NCBI GenBank assembly: GCA_009929375.1
Contig: SAAO01000029.1
Location: 1-61,296 of the forward strand
From: Bacteroidia bacterium
GTDB lineage: Bacteria; Bacteroidota; Bacteroidia; Bacteroidales; Paludibacteraceae
Length of the DNA: 61,296 nucleotides
Direction: 5' to 3'
Shown: positions 51,233 to 60,015 of the stretch, one piece after another
How positions within the stretch are numbered: position 1 is the first letter of the stretch
Layout of the letters: every line of letters begins with the position of its first letter
Made by a program: the position numbers and the translations under genes
Notes under the pieces: model-generated
What the model was told of the DNA's origin: nothing
Database searches by the model: none
Seen by the model: the letters and a program-made list of their open reading frames with translations, nothing else

Positions 51233-51997
51233 TTAAATTAATTTATTAAAATTTTCATTGGACCAAACTGTAAAATTTCTTTCTCCAAAAATATCAATTA
51301 ACTCTATGATATTATTTCTATACCAATCAATTAAATTAATCTCTGGCCAGAAACTCTTCATAATAGGAAAATCTGTACCAAATAAAATTCTGTCAGATAA
51401 TCCTGTTTCGCAAATTATTTTCATACTTTCAATATCCATAAAAGAATTATCTACATATACATTTTTTGATCCTTTAAGCACAGTTATAGTTTGAGAAATT
51501 GGTTTCCCATGAGCTAAAATAAAGTTTACTTCAGGAAACTCTCTACAGAACTTATAATATTGTATGGCATTTGAACCTATCCAACCACCCGTATGGAACA
51601 TCACTGGGATATTACGAAGATAAGCCACATGAATAACTGAACGTATTTTATCTGGCATTAAATACCATTCCTTCCTAGCATATGCATGTATTTTTAAAAC
51701 CTTATAATTTAACTCGTTATATTGATTTAATGAACAATCTGCATCAACCATTTCAGGATTAACCCAAAGATATGGTATAAATCTTTTGGAAGGTAATTTT
51801 GACATCGTTTTAATGTCTTGATTAAAATTACTTTGCATGGAGATTGGCATTATTCCAACTTTACTTATTCCTAATTGATCAAACCAATTGATTATTTCAT
51901 CCGGCGAATAATAATCTTCCCTGAATTGCCCAAAATGAACATGACAGTCACAAATTTTAGAGGCGACACTATCATATAAGTGGTAATTATTGGTCAT
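51233..51997 (-). CDS. Amidohydrolase-family metal-dependent hydrolase
   Basis: 254 aa, the amidohydrolase_2 TIM barrel. KICDCHVHFGQF supplies the HxH metal pair (residues 19 and 21); VMFHTGGW (about 136) and ILAHGKPIS (about 163) give the later His ligands, and RILFGTDFPIM (about 202) the catalytic Asp. Full length for the small members of the family. Last gene of a minus-strand operon with a radical SAM enzyme and a putative precursor peptide. Inferred: it may hydrolyse the modified peptide or a small product. Substrate unknown. Confidence 0.75.
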   Translation of the reverse strand: MTNNYHLYDSVASKICDCHVHFGQFREDYYSPDEIINWFDQLGISKVGIMPISMQSNFNQDIKTMSKLPSKRFIPYLWVNPEMVDADCSLNQYNELNYKVLKIHAYARKEWYLMPDKIRSVIHVAYLRNIPVMFHTGGWIGSNAIQYYKFCREFPEVNFILAHGKPISQTITVLKGSKNVYVDNSFMDIESMKIICETGLSDRILFGTDFPIMKSFWPEINLIDWYRNNIIELIDIFGERNFTVWSNENFNKLI

Positions 51998-52011
51998 TAT
52001 TGAACACGTAA

Positions 52012-52428
52012 TTAAATATAATATTTTGCCATTGTCTTAAACGATTTAATAAATATGTCAGTAATTCTTCTCGCACTAATTTGTTCTAATGTCATCATTG
52101 TAGAGTAGCATCTAATTAATGCAGGCTGTTCTCCGGGCTCTAAATTTGGATCATTTACGTCAAATATGTATGTTGAAACTTGTACTTCACGATTACTTGT
52201 AATTACTACTTCAAGTTTAAACCAACAACCTGACTCGCCATAATACAATTTAAGTTCATTGTCTTTCACATCAGATTGAATGTGATACCATGTCCTTAAT
52301 TCATGGCCGATATCCAACAATGTGGGTAGAATAATTTTTTCTTCTACATCAATAATATTTTGAAAATCAATATCATTGTCAATTCTTCGCTTCTCGAGCA
52401 TTTTTAATAGATTATTTCTCCAATTCAT
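52012..52428 (-). CDS. Unknown 138-aa protein of the radical SAM operon
   Basis: 138 aa. The middle TWYHIQSDVKDNELKLYYGESGCWFKLEVVITSN reads as antiparallel strands, and the ends are helical (MNWRNNLLKMLEKRRIDNDI, MTLEQISARRITDIFIKSFK). One Cys pair is absent, so not a redox partner. The start overlaps the radical SAM stop (ATGA, 52,425-52,428), so translation is coupled. Gap to the amidohydrolase is 14 bases. Not recognised. A chaperone or accessory role in peptide maturation is only a guess from position. Confidence 0.6.
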   Translation of the reverse strand: MNWRNNLLKMLEKRRIDNDIDFQNIIDVEEKIILPTLLDIGHELRTWYHIQSDVKDNELKLYYGESGCWFKLEVVITSNREVQVSTYIFDVNDPNLEPGEQPALIRCYSTMMTLEQISARRITDIFIKSFKTMAKYYI

Positions 52429-53885
52429 TTTGTTTCTTTTAAATAATTTTCGACCATCTTTTTATTCAGTAATGCTACATCACAAAAATGTTTTGTGATT
52501 TTAAACATATCTCCATTATTTTCATTGTAATTTCGAACTAAACACATCGCACAGTAATCGCGGGCGTCGCATTCAATACATTGCGGAAAAGAACCATTTG
52601 TGATTGTTCTAAGTTGTTTTAACTCTGGTGAATTTTCCCAAATATCTTTTAAACTTTGTTGGTTTGCATTACCAACTACCATACCTTGCCAGCCTGCACA
52701 TGGATAATAATCGCCATTAGCAGTAACGCAAATATTATCTACACCTACACCACAAACGGGCATTTTTTTAAATTTTTCAATATCACGACTTTTTGGTTCT
52801 TGATTCAAAGTAGAACCTATATAATCCCTGTCATATTCAAGCATGTCATTCAACAGTTCTGCAGTTTCATTTATACTGATTCTTTGTGCCAGATTATTTG
52901 TATTATGATCTGCTTGTGCCATCATAATGAAATCAGTTTGCGCTTTAATTCTTAGTTTATTTGCATAAACCAACACATCTTTATATGATTTTCTATTTAG
53001 TTTCATTACCGGGCAACTTATCTGAACAGGAATATTAGCAGCCACTAATCGCTCTATATTTCTCTTTGTTTTTTCAAATGAACCTTTAACCAGCGTAATA
53101 GCATCATGTTCTTCGGCAATCATACTATATAAAGAAACCTGTACAATGGATGGATTTATTTCTTTGAGTAATTCTATATGCTTTTCCGTCAGAAGAACAA
53201 GATTGCTCAATATGCTGATAATAAAATCATTACTGCGGGCATAACGAAGAATAACATCTATTTGCTTATGTAAAAAGAGTTCTCCTCCAGACAATGTAAC
53301 TTGTAATGTGCCCATATCTTTGGCTTCGTCCAGTACCCTGAGTATCATTTCGAGTGGCATGTCATTTCCATTATCTTTTTTCTGATTTGGTATGTAACAA
53401 TGAATGCAACGTTCGTTGCATCGTGAGGAAACCTCTATTTGCAAACCGAAAATCCTTGGCTCTTTATGAAATTCTTCGTAGAATAACTCAGAACTTTCGG
53501 TAGTAATTTCATTTTTATCAGGGTTGGTAAAATCGTATAAGGTAGTTTTCGGATTTTCCATCTGATAATTGAACGAAGGTTCTTTTGAATTAAGCTCTTC
53601 AACGGAATTACCTGTAACAATAAAACCTTGTTTTTCCAAATCCAAAGCAAAATCCAGAAAATCTGCTTTTAATTCTTCTTGACTTATATCATTGTAAAGT
53701 GGCAGGAGTTCATCAATAATCAGATCCAACTCTTTGGGTTCACGACTAATTATATCTAAGAAGTCTGCACCAGTTTCATTAAAATTCAAATCATGCTTGG
53801 TCAACTGGTTAGTAATATATCCTACATTCCCAAAACGACGGATAAAAGTGTCTTTAGTTTGTCTGATTAACATGTTGGTAAACAT
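52425..53885 (-). CDS. Radical SAM/SPASM peptide maturase with PqqD-like N-terminus
   Basis: 486 aa. Residues about 8-95 have the size and pattern of a PqqD-like RiPP recognition element (FGNVGYITNQLTKHDLNF ... DFLDFALDLEKQGFIVTG). The radical SAM core holds the 4Fe-4S motif SSRCNERCIHCYIPNQ (about 155) and the glycine-rich TLSGGELFLHKQ. A SPASM domain fills the last 110 residues with CGVGVDNICVTANGDYYPC and QCIECDARDYCAMCLVRN for auxiliary clusters. Such enzymes install thioether, C-C or epimer modifications on ribosomal peptides. The 39-aa ORF just upstream is the likely substrate. An ATG at 53,873 is an alternative start. Confidence 0.85.
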   Translation of the reverse strand: MFTNMLIRQTKDTFIRRFGNVGYITNQLTKHDLNFNETGADFLDIISREPKELDLIIDELLPLYNDISQEELKADFLDFALDLEKQGFIVTGNSVEELNSKEPSFNYQMENPKTTLYDFTNPDKNEITTESSELFYEEFHKEPRIFGLQIEVSSRCNERCIHCYIPNQKKDNGNDMPLEMILRVLDEAKDMGTLQVTLSGGELFLHKQIDVILRYARSNDFIISILSNLVLLTEKHIELLKEINPSIVQVSLYSMIAEEHDAITLVKGSFEKTKRNIERLVAANIPVQISCPVMKLNRKSYKDVLVYANKLRIKAQTDFIMMAQADHNTNNLAQRISINETAELLNDMLEYDRDYIGSTLNQEPKSRDIEKFKKMPVCGVGVDNICVTANGDYYPCAGWQGMVVGNANQQSLKDIWENSPELKQLRTITNGSFPQCIECDARDYCAMCLVRNYNENNGDMFKITKHFCDVALLNKKMVENYLKETK

Positions 53886-53912
53886 TTGTGTTTATATTTT
53901 TAAAATCAGAAC

Positions 53913-53938
53913 AAGCACCCCCATTTTTGAGGGTGCTT
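53913..53938 (-). terminator. Hairpin between precursor gene and maturase gene
   Basis: AAGCACCC and GGGTGCTT form an 8-bp stem with a 10-nt loop, just after the precursor stop. There is no strong T-run (GTTCTGATTTT follows), so it is probably a partial terminator or RNA-stabilising stem that raises precursor over enzyme. Confidence 0.6.
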
Positions 53939-53944
53939 TGAAAA

Positions 53945-54064
53945 TTACTTTGTTCTTTCACAATTTTTGCAATTTGTCCAATTTTTATCAGCAGGACAAC
54001 CAGCAGCATAAGAACCTTCTGGGTTGTTTTTTGCTACAACCATAGCTTTCACATAAGTTTTCAT
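53945..54064 (-). CDS. Putative RiPP precursor peptide (39 aa)
   Basis: ATG at 54,064, TAA at 53,945-53,947. Begins MKTYVKAMVVAKNNPEGSY. The C-terminal half has SYAAGCPADKNW and NCKNCERTK, so three Cys, two of them as CKNC. It is the right size, strand and position (60 bases before the maturase) for the substrate of the radical SAM enzyme. AAGC could mark a leader/core border like a double-Gly site. It was too short for ordinary ORF calling. I do not recognise a named precursor family; no transporter or protease gene is near, so export would have to use general machinery, or the product may stay inside. Confidence 0.6.
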   Translation of the reverse strand: MKTYVKAMVVAKNNPEGSYAAGCPADKNWTNCKNCERTK

Positions 54065-54143
54065 AATATCAATATTTAAAATATTTCCCTACTCTATTAT
54101 GGATTTTCGGGTTACTCAGTTATTTATGTTCTGAATTGGGCAT

Positions 54144-54312
54144 AAAAAAAGCGTGGTACTTCAACCGTATCACACTTCAGAGGCCTTCGACTGCCCAGTA
54201 CTGATGATAAGTTAAAGCCCACGCCGTTTGGCGCTGGCGTTTACTAACTTATTCCAAGTACTAGTGAAAGTGTCGAAGTTTCTGAAGTAGGAATAAAAGC
54301 TAACGCTTTGCA
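54144..54312 (-). ncRNA. Long structured RNA upstream of the RiPP precursor (6S-like shape)
   Basis: Nested inverted repeats give one long hairpin: AAAGCGT/ACGCTTT (54,303-54,309 with 54,148-54,154), TCTGAAGT/ACTTCAGA (54,281-54,288 with 54,174-54,181), GTCGAAG/CTTCGAC, AGTACT/AGTACT, TAACTTAT/ATAAGTTA (54,245-54,252 with 54,207-54,214) and a GC-rich tip. On the minus strand the outer stem ends in ACGCTTTTTTT, a terminator-like tail. Closing stem, large asymmetric bubble (14 against 19 nt), then a long stem: this is the layout of 6S RNA. It may instead be the leader of the RiPP operon, which begins 80 bases further on. Confidence 0.5.
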
Positions 54313-54340
54313 AATATGTAATTATAGTTGTCGCTACAAC
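54311..54340 (-). promoter_or_regulatory. Promoter and inverted-repeat operator of the structured RNA
   Basis: On the minus strand CATATTTG (54,311-54,318, seven of eight to TAnnTTTG) is preceded by the inverted repeat GTTGT-AGCG-ACAAC (54,327-54,340), whose TTG falls in the -33 region. Repressor binding there would block transcription. Confidence 0.4.
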
Positions 54341-54594
54341 TTTAAATAATTATAGATCATCAATAAATAAATCTCAAAATCTATAACTATTGCAAATCTA
54401 ATAAGTATTTTTTATATAACAATCAATTAATACAGAAAATTTCGTTGAATGAAAAAACACGACTATATAGAGTCTGTGTAGTTATTTTAATCAAGAATAA
54501 AAGTAACACATTAATGATCGCTAAAGAGATCTAAATGGCAAGGTTGGGTGGGTATTTAGCCGTAATTTTAATCTGTGAATTAAAATAACACAAA

Positions 54595-55188
54595 ATGAAG
54601 GTAAAATACAACAGAGTCTCAACTTTTCAGCAAACTGGAAATCGCTTTACCGCCGACAACGAAAAATACGATTTGACATTGTTAGATAAAGTGTCGGGCA
54701 CTATCGAATTTAAAGAAAGAGAAAAAGGTAAACTGTTGGCGAAACTTGTTGACGAAGGAAAAGTTTCGGAATTAACAGTTGAAGAACTAAGTCGTCTTGG
54801 TCGAAATACTGGAGATTGTATTCGGGTCTTGGAATGGTTGGATGAAAAAGGTGTCAACGTAATTATACGGAATCTCGGAATTCAATCCCGGCCAAATGGC
54901 AATAAAAACCCCGTATGGAAAATGATAACTTCAGTCATGAGCTCATTATATGAGATGGAACTCGAAAATATACGTGAAAGAACCATGGTTGGTCGGCAGG
55001 TTTATGTCTTACGGGGCGGAAAGCTGGGAAGACCAGCCAATACTAATGAATCTAATTTGGATTTTCTGAACAAAGATTCAAGCCAAAAAATCAGGAAAGC
55101 CTTGGAGAAGGGTCTAACAGTAAGAGAGGTAAGTAAAGTTGCTGAAGTTTCCACCCGAACTGTTATGAAGGTAAAGAAGCTTCTTTAG
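54595..55188 (+). CDS. Serine recombinase (resolvase/invertase family)
   Basis: 197 aa. YNRVSTFQQTGNRF carries the catalytic Ser at residue 9. TVEELSRLGRNTGDCIRVLEWL and the later MELENIRERTMVGRQ hold the conserved Arg residues. The C-terminal LGRPANTNE ... KGLTVREVSKVAEVSTRTVMKVKKLL is the HTH DNA-binding domain. Length is that of small resolvases. Recombines DNA at short crossover sites: cointegrate resolution, inversion or element maintenance. The 230 bases upstream contain no obvious res-type array that I can pair. The gap 54,313-54,594 otherwise shows no gene. Confidence 0.9.
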   Translation: MKVKYNRVSTFQQTGNRFTADNEKYDLTLLDKVSGTIEFKEREKGKLLAKLVDEGKVSELTVEELSRLGRNTGDCIRVLEWLDEKGVNVIIRNLGIQSRPNGNKNPVWKMITSVMSSLYEMELENIRERTMVGRQVYVLRGGKLGRPANTNESNLDFLNKDSSQKIRKALEKGLTVREVSKVAEVSTRTVMKVKKLL

Positions 55189-55269
55189 AGAATAATACAC
55201 TTTTGTGGCCACATATCTCAAAAAGTCAACACAAATTATTCAGAATTTTAAAAAAAACGGTATTCGAAA

Positions 55270-55980
55270 ATGGAAAGGACAGGTAGTAATGGAGAGCTTA
55301 TAATGATTGCTGCTCCTCACAAAATGGGCAAAACGCCCTTGGGATTATCATTGTTTTCTTTGGGTTTTATGCATTGGGGAGAAAATATTCATTGGATTTC
55401 ACCCAAAATGAAGAAGTCTGAAGTCAAAGATATGTTGGTAAGGCATTTATCAATAAAGATATTTGGTGATTACGAAAATTCTCAGATAAGAAGAGAATTT
55501 ATTTTGCAGTTTATGGAAGTTTTTGATATTGAAAAAAAGATAATCGAGTTTCACTCAGAAGATAATATCTGTTCATTTTTTTCTCAATTTGCGCAACCTA
55601 ATTCTGCTAACCTGCCAGATTACATCATTATAGATGATTTTAAAAATCTAATACAGAATAATAGTTCAAATATTAATTCAAGAATTGTTGAACTAAAAAA
55701 AATTGCGAATGATTTGACGATTAAAATCATAGTATTATATGAGTGTAATTTCCCAAATAATATGGGTGAAAAATTCGATTATTCAAATATCAAACTTGAT
55801 TTCGATTGTGAGCTTGTTGACTCACTTTGCTTCTTATACAGACCTGAATATTATCGGATTCCATTTTACCCAAACGGAGAGAGCACGTTAGGAGATGCTT
55901 CATTTCTAGTTTATAAAAACAATCAGCTAATGTGTGAGTATCTAATGAAATATGATCCTTTAAATTTTCGGTTTTATTAA
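55270..55980 (+). CDS. Reduced DnaB-like helicase-domain ATPase
   Basis: 236 aa, only the RecA-like C-terminal domain of DnaB. Walker A GELIMIAAPHKMGKTPLGLS (DnaB reads G.LIIIAARPSMGKTA), Walker B DYIIIDDFKNLI, sensor region IKIIVLYECNF, and VDSLCFLYRPEYYRI followed by GESTLGDASFLVYKN, close to DnaB ..LFLYRPEYYGI..GEST.G.A. The N-terminal primase-binding domain and the arginine-finger end are missing. So a helicase-derived protein, perhaps a loader, decoy or element replication factor. 81 bases after the recombinase. Confidence 0.65.
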   Translation: MERTGSNGELIMIAAPHKMGKTPLGLSLFSLGFMHWGENIHWISPKMKKSEVKDMLVRHLSIKIFGDYENSQIRREFILQFMEVFDIEKKIIEFHSEDNICSFFSQFAQPNSANLPDYIIIDDFKNLIQNNSSNINSRIVELKKIANDLTIKIIVLYECNFPNNMGEKFDYSNIKLDFDCELVDSLCFLYRPEYYRIPFYPNGESTLGDASFLVYKNNQLMCEYLMKYDPLNFRFY

Positions 55981-56026
55981 TTCCTAAAAAATTAATCCTT
56001 TATATCAACAATTTAATACAAATATT

Positions 56027-56425
56027 ATGTTCAAAACAAGATTAAACAAGACTGTTAGACAAACAGCACGAAACAATCAATGTCCTGTAAATAAAGTAGA
56101 GAGCAAACTCAGCAATATTCTAAAGATGAAATATTTAAATAAAAACAACTTGGAATACAAATTGATTGAAAATGGCAAAATGAAAATTCTACGATTTTTA
56201 TATACCGCACAAAATCAGAAAATAAGTAGTGGTTATAATTGTTGGCATGGGAATTATCAAAGCCTGCTTTATCAATTTGTGGGATTTGATGCTGCTGAGA
56301 AAGTTTATTTTGATAGGATTTGCCAGATTCTTTTTGAAAATGGCTTTATCTATACAAACCAAAAATCAACAGAAGTGGGATTGACAGGTAAAGGAGTATT
56401 GTTCTATGCAGCAACTATCCATTAG
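56027..56425 (+). CDS. Unknown 132-aa basic protein
   Basis: 132 aa. Basic N-terminus (MFKTRLNKTVRQTARNNQCP), a stretch LEYKLIENGKMKILRFLYTA, and an end EVGLTGKGVLFYAATIH with a winged-helix flavour (ILFENGFIYTNQKSTEVGLTGKG), which suggests DNA binding. Follows the DnaB-like gene by 46 bases. Not recognised. Confidence 0.5.
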   Translation: MFKTRLNKTVRQTARNNQCPVNKVESKLSNILKMKYLNKNNLEYKLIENGKMKILRFLYTAQNQKISSGYNCWHGNYQSLLYQFVGFDAAEKVYFDRICQILFENGFIYTNQKSTEVGLTGKGVLFYAATIH

Positions 56426-56603
56426 TCTTCTTTTTCATAAATATCAAATTTTTGAAAGAGGATATGACTAATGACATCATACAATGGCATATTATCACCA
56501 ATAACTTCAGTAATTTATTGAATCTCTGAAATTTGTCAGTTCTCGACGAATTATGCCTGTGGCCACAATCTGTATGTCTTCTATAGTAAGCCTGTAAATG
56601 ATT

Positions 56604-56963
56604 TTATTTATCATCAACAGTAGAGTATTTAAGATTATAGAACTTGTCAACCGCACCGGCATAATCGGGCACTTTTTCAACATATTCATCTATTACATCA
56701 ACAAGCTGATCTACATACACATTTTCTACAACTTTTTGCAACTGCTTATTGGAATCAAAGAAGGAAAGATCAAACAAATCAATTCCTGCATTGTAGATAA
56801 TTTGAACTTCACCTGATAGTTTAAAACCATTAACTTTAAAACTAAGGCCATCTTGTAAACGTTTTGGATTTTCGAACCCCCATGACCAAATTACAATGAG
56901 ATTTGAAATTAGAATCCTCAATATATAATTTGTAATGTCAATTTCGCTATTATTTTCCTCCAT
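56604..56963 (-). CDS. Unknown 119-aa protein
   Basis: 119 aa, opposite strand to its neighbours. Hydrophobic and aromatic N-terminal part ITNYILRILISNLIVIWSWGFE is too short and broken for a clear membrane helix. The middle GLSFKVNGFKLSGEVQIIYN reads as strands and the end is helical. Not recognised. The spacer 56,426-56,603 shows nothing else. Confidence 0.5.
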   Translation of the reverse strand: MEENNSEIDITNYILRILISNLIVIWSWGFENPKRLQDGLSFKVNGFKLSGEVQIIYNAGIDLFDLSFFDSNKQLQKVVENVYVDQLVDVIDEYVEKVPDYAGAVDKFYNLKYSTVDDK

Positions 56964-57095
56964 ACATTTAATATTATATGGCCAATGTATGGATATTTAC
57001 AATGACCACCTAAAAACTTAAGCTAAAGAAATCTAAAGGGTTTTATTGTTGCAAATTATAAGATTCAATTTTTTATATATACAGATAAAAATATT

Positions 57096-57290
57096 ATGAA
57101 AAATTACGAGGAATTTATTGAGTCAGTTGAACACGAGGATAAGCAGTTAAATAAGAACGAAACTGAAAACCTAACACAAAACAAGACCTCATATACCAAA
57201 GAAAAGAATAGAAAATATATAAAAAGGAGAATCCGACAAATTCAGAAGACTATGAATAAGTTTGTGAATGGATATTCGAGTTATAAATAA
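57096..57290 (+). CDS. Small charged protein (64 aa)
   Basis: 64 aa, highly charged and helical: acidic first half (YEEFIESVEHEDKQLNKNE), basic second half (EKNRKYIKRRIRQIQKTMNK). No motif. Start context and codon use resemble other short genes of the region. It could also be a chance frame. Confidence 0.35.
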   Translation: MKNYEEFIESVEHEDKQLNKNETENLTQNKTSYTKEKNRKYIKRRIRQIQKTMNKFVNGYSSYK

Positions 57291-57466
57291 AATCAGATGA
57301 TTATATAAATAGTTGAAACTTACAATATCTGAGAACTACTTATGAGAGAACCTTTTCATACTTCTACAAACTTTCATTTGTCAATTTTGTCCATATTTTT
57401 GTACTATTTTAATTGATAAGTCATTTTGATTGTATATTTCTTTGCATCAAATTTAATATAGTGAAA

Positions 57467-59980
57467 ATGACAAAAGCTAACTTGTATAAAATTGTATTAT
57501 TAATAGTGCCAGTGCTATTTATCACTTCATGTAGTGATACTTTTAAAGATACATATTTTGAAAGACCTTCCTGGTTGGAACCTCCAATTTATACTGTATT
57601 GCAAAATGAAGGCAGATTTACAAACTATTTGAAATGTGTAGATCGTACCCAGTATGCCACTGTTTTGAAAGGAGCAGGTTTGTATACTGTTTTTGCTCCA
57701 AACGATGATGCATTCAATGCGTGGATGCAAAAAAAATCGTACTCTTCTGTTAATGATATTCCTGAGGACGAGGTAAAACAACTTGTCGCATATTCAATTG
57801 TTTACAGTAAATGGCCTTTCGATAAGTTAGCCTACCGTTTTGTGAAAAACCAGTATGAATTAGGTGCTTTTAAAAGAAAAACAGCCTGTTACTCATTACC
57901 GTATCAGGATGAAGAATACGAAAATAGCTGGGTGGTTGACGAAACCAGAACTGGCGGATTATCGTACACAGTAAACGATTACCAATTAAATTTATCACTA
58001 CAAAATTATAAGTATCTGCCTGTTTATTCTGATGCATTTTTTAATTCATCTAACCTGACTGCCTCAGATTACAACACCTTTTATCCTGATGTGGAATTTA
58101 CCGGTAAAAATGTTCAAGGTGGAACCATTCTTGAACAAGATATAATTGCTGAAAATGGAATTATTCATGAAGTTTCAACAGTAAATGAACCCATAAAGAA
58201 TATTGAAACAATACTGAAAAATCCCGAATACAGCAGCTATGCATCTTTATTGAAGTACAAATCGGTTCTTGGCGAATATATGTTTAAAACTTACAAAGAC
58301 GCTGCCGAAATATCGCCAAAACTTCTGGAAACGTATCAGAAAATGGTTCCTGATGCAAATATTGCTAAGTTATATGTAAAATCCTACCCCACAGATATTG
58401 GTTTTTCACCGGTAATGGAAAATATTTTTTCGGAAACCGGCGATAATGATACTGAGAAATCTGGCAACACATTGTTTGTGCCTGAAAATGAGATATTGAA
58501 TCAATATATCCAAAATAAGATTCTGAAGTATTATGACAATTTAAGCAGTGTGCCTAAAGAGGTTATTTATACGCTGATAAATACACACATGGCAAAAGGG
58601 TTGGTGTGGCCAAGTAAGTTTCAGGAGTCGTTTAACAGTACCGGTGAGTATTTGAATGGTGAAGGAAGCACCGGAAAAACTTTTGCCGATGCAGGTGTTA
58701 CAAAAAAACAAAAAGCGAGTAACGGATTTGTGTATCTGATTGATCATGTGATTAAAAGCCGCTATTTTGAATCGGTATATTCTGAAATATATCTAAATCC
58801 AAAACATTATCTATTGAATCTTGCCTATACACAATCATTACGCGAAGAATTGATGAAATGTGCTCTCAATGGATATATGTCGGAACGTTGGACAGTGTTG
58901 AATTTCTCGGATGATTTACTGAAACAGGATGGTTTTGGCTACGATGATTTGAATAGCGCTTTTACCCATGCTGAATCAGCAGATGTTGGCGGTGTTACCA
59001 CTCGCCTGCAAAGGCTTATTAATATGCATTTATTCCCCGGAATAAAAAATTCTGTACTTAATTCAGAAGTTACAGGTTTTTCAACCTCTCCACATGGCAC
59101 ATCCACATACAATGGCTGGGGATATTTGGTAACTAATTATGGCGATATGATTCGCTATAAAAACAATCAGTTGCAAGCTGCCGGTAATATTGAAGACGGT
59201 ACTTATGTGACTGTTACCAAACAAAGTGACACTTACAACAACGGAACAATTTTTAATGCGGATAAACTTCTTCAGTATTCTCCGCGAAACACCAGATCGG
59301 GTACCGATAAATACAAGGACTTAGCACTTTGGGACTATTTAGCAAGAGCAAAAGCGGAAAATTCTAATGTCTCCATGTTTGTGGATTTTGTTGAAAAGTG
59401 CCTGAAAAATACCAGTGGTGGATTGGATGGTGTGAAAACGGAGTTTTTTTATACGGTTTTGATGCCCAATAATACAGCCATGACCAGCGCTCAAACAAGC
59501 GGATATTTGCCAACCATAGATAAAATATCGTCGGACAATGCAAATTTTGATATTACAGCATTAGCAAAGGCAACTATGTTCGTAAATGCACATTTTCTGG
59601 TTGGACAGGTTTTGGCAGATGATGGTCTCGAATTTATATATCCGGTAAATCCTCTTTCGCCCAATGAAGTGCAGCTAAACACAATGCTTAAAATTACGAA
59701 TGATAAATTGGATTTGGTTAACAAGAATACACAAGTCAAAATTCTAAAATATAAAAGCGGTACAAGCTGGGTGTTACGGTTTGAACCTCAGGATGTTTTA
59801 CGCGGCAATACCATATTGATTGATGGTACTATTGGAACAGGAGTTGTAAGTTATATCAATGGAGTGAACAGAGGAAAAGTGAATACCACCACTACCGACA
59901 ATTTCCGCAGTAACCGCATTGCCTGCAAGGCAGTGTTACACGAAATAACCAATTTTATCCGCTTTACGGTTGTTGAATAA
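57467..59980 (+). CDS. Fasciclin-domain lipoprotein
   Basis: 837 aa from ATG at 57,467 (MTKANLYKIVLLIVPVLFIT); the 18 codons upstream are not a signal. Lipobox LFITSC with the lipidated Cys near residue 24. FAS1 (fasciclin) domains: the first at about 45-250 with YTVFAPNDDAFNAW and NGIIHEVSTVNEPI, others at about 250-430 (GNTLFVPENEILNQY, NGFVYLIDHVI) and near the end (FFYTVLMPNNTAMTSA). Known: such lipoproteins accompany SusC-type receptors in Bacteroidetes. It precedes the SusC gene by 35 bases and is likely its outer-membrane partner. Confidence 0.85.
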   Translation: MTKANLYKIVLLIVPVLFITSCSDTFKDTYFERPSWLEPPIYTVLQNEGRFTNYLKCVDRTQYATVLKGAGLYTVFAPNDDAFNAWMQKKSYSSVNDIPEDEVKQLVAYSIVYSKWPFDKLAYRFVKNQYELGAFKRKTACYSLPYQDEEYENSWVVDETRTGGLSYTVNDYQLNLSLQNYKYLPVYSDAFFNSSNLTASDYNTFYPDVEFTGKNVQGGTILEQDIIAENGIIHEVSTVNEPIKNIETILKNPEYSSYASLLKYKSVLGEYMFKTYKDAAEISPKLLETYQKMVPDANIAKLYVKSYPTDIGFSPVMENIFSETGDNDTEKSGNTLFVPENEILNQYIQNKILKYYDNLSSVPKEVIYTLINTHMAKGLVWPSKFQESFNSTGEYLNGEGSTGKTFADAGVTKKQKASNGFVYLIDHVIKSRYFESVYSEIYLNPKHYLLNLAYTQSLREELMKCALNGYMSERWTVLNFSDDLLKQDGFGYDDLNSAFTHAESADVGGVTTRLQRLINMHLFPGIKNSVLNSEVTGFSTSPHGTSTYNGWGYLVTNYGDMIRYKNNQLQAAGNIEDGTYVTVTKQSDTYNNGTIFNADKLLQYSPRNTRSGTDKYKDLALWDYLARAKAENSNVSMFVDFVEKCLKNTSGGLDGVKTEFFYTVLMPNNTAMTSAQTSGYLPTIDKISSDNANFDITALAKATMFVNAHFLVGQVLADDGLEFIYPVNPLSPNEVQLNTMLKITNDKLDLVNKNTQVKILKYKSGTSWVLRFEPQDVLRGNTILIDGTIGTGVVSYINGVNRGKVNTTTTDNFRSNRIACKAVLHEITNFIRFTVVE

Positions 59981-60015
59981 AACAGTACAAAATCAAAATA
60001 CTATAAAATAAAACC

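Noticed and set aside
54144-54312. Retron msr-msd or integron attC
   Set aside because: No reverse transcriptase or integron integrase in the window; the U-run end and promoter fit a transcript better.
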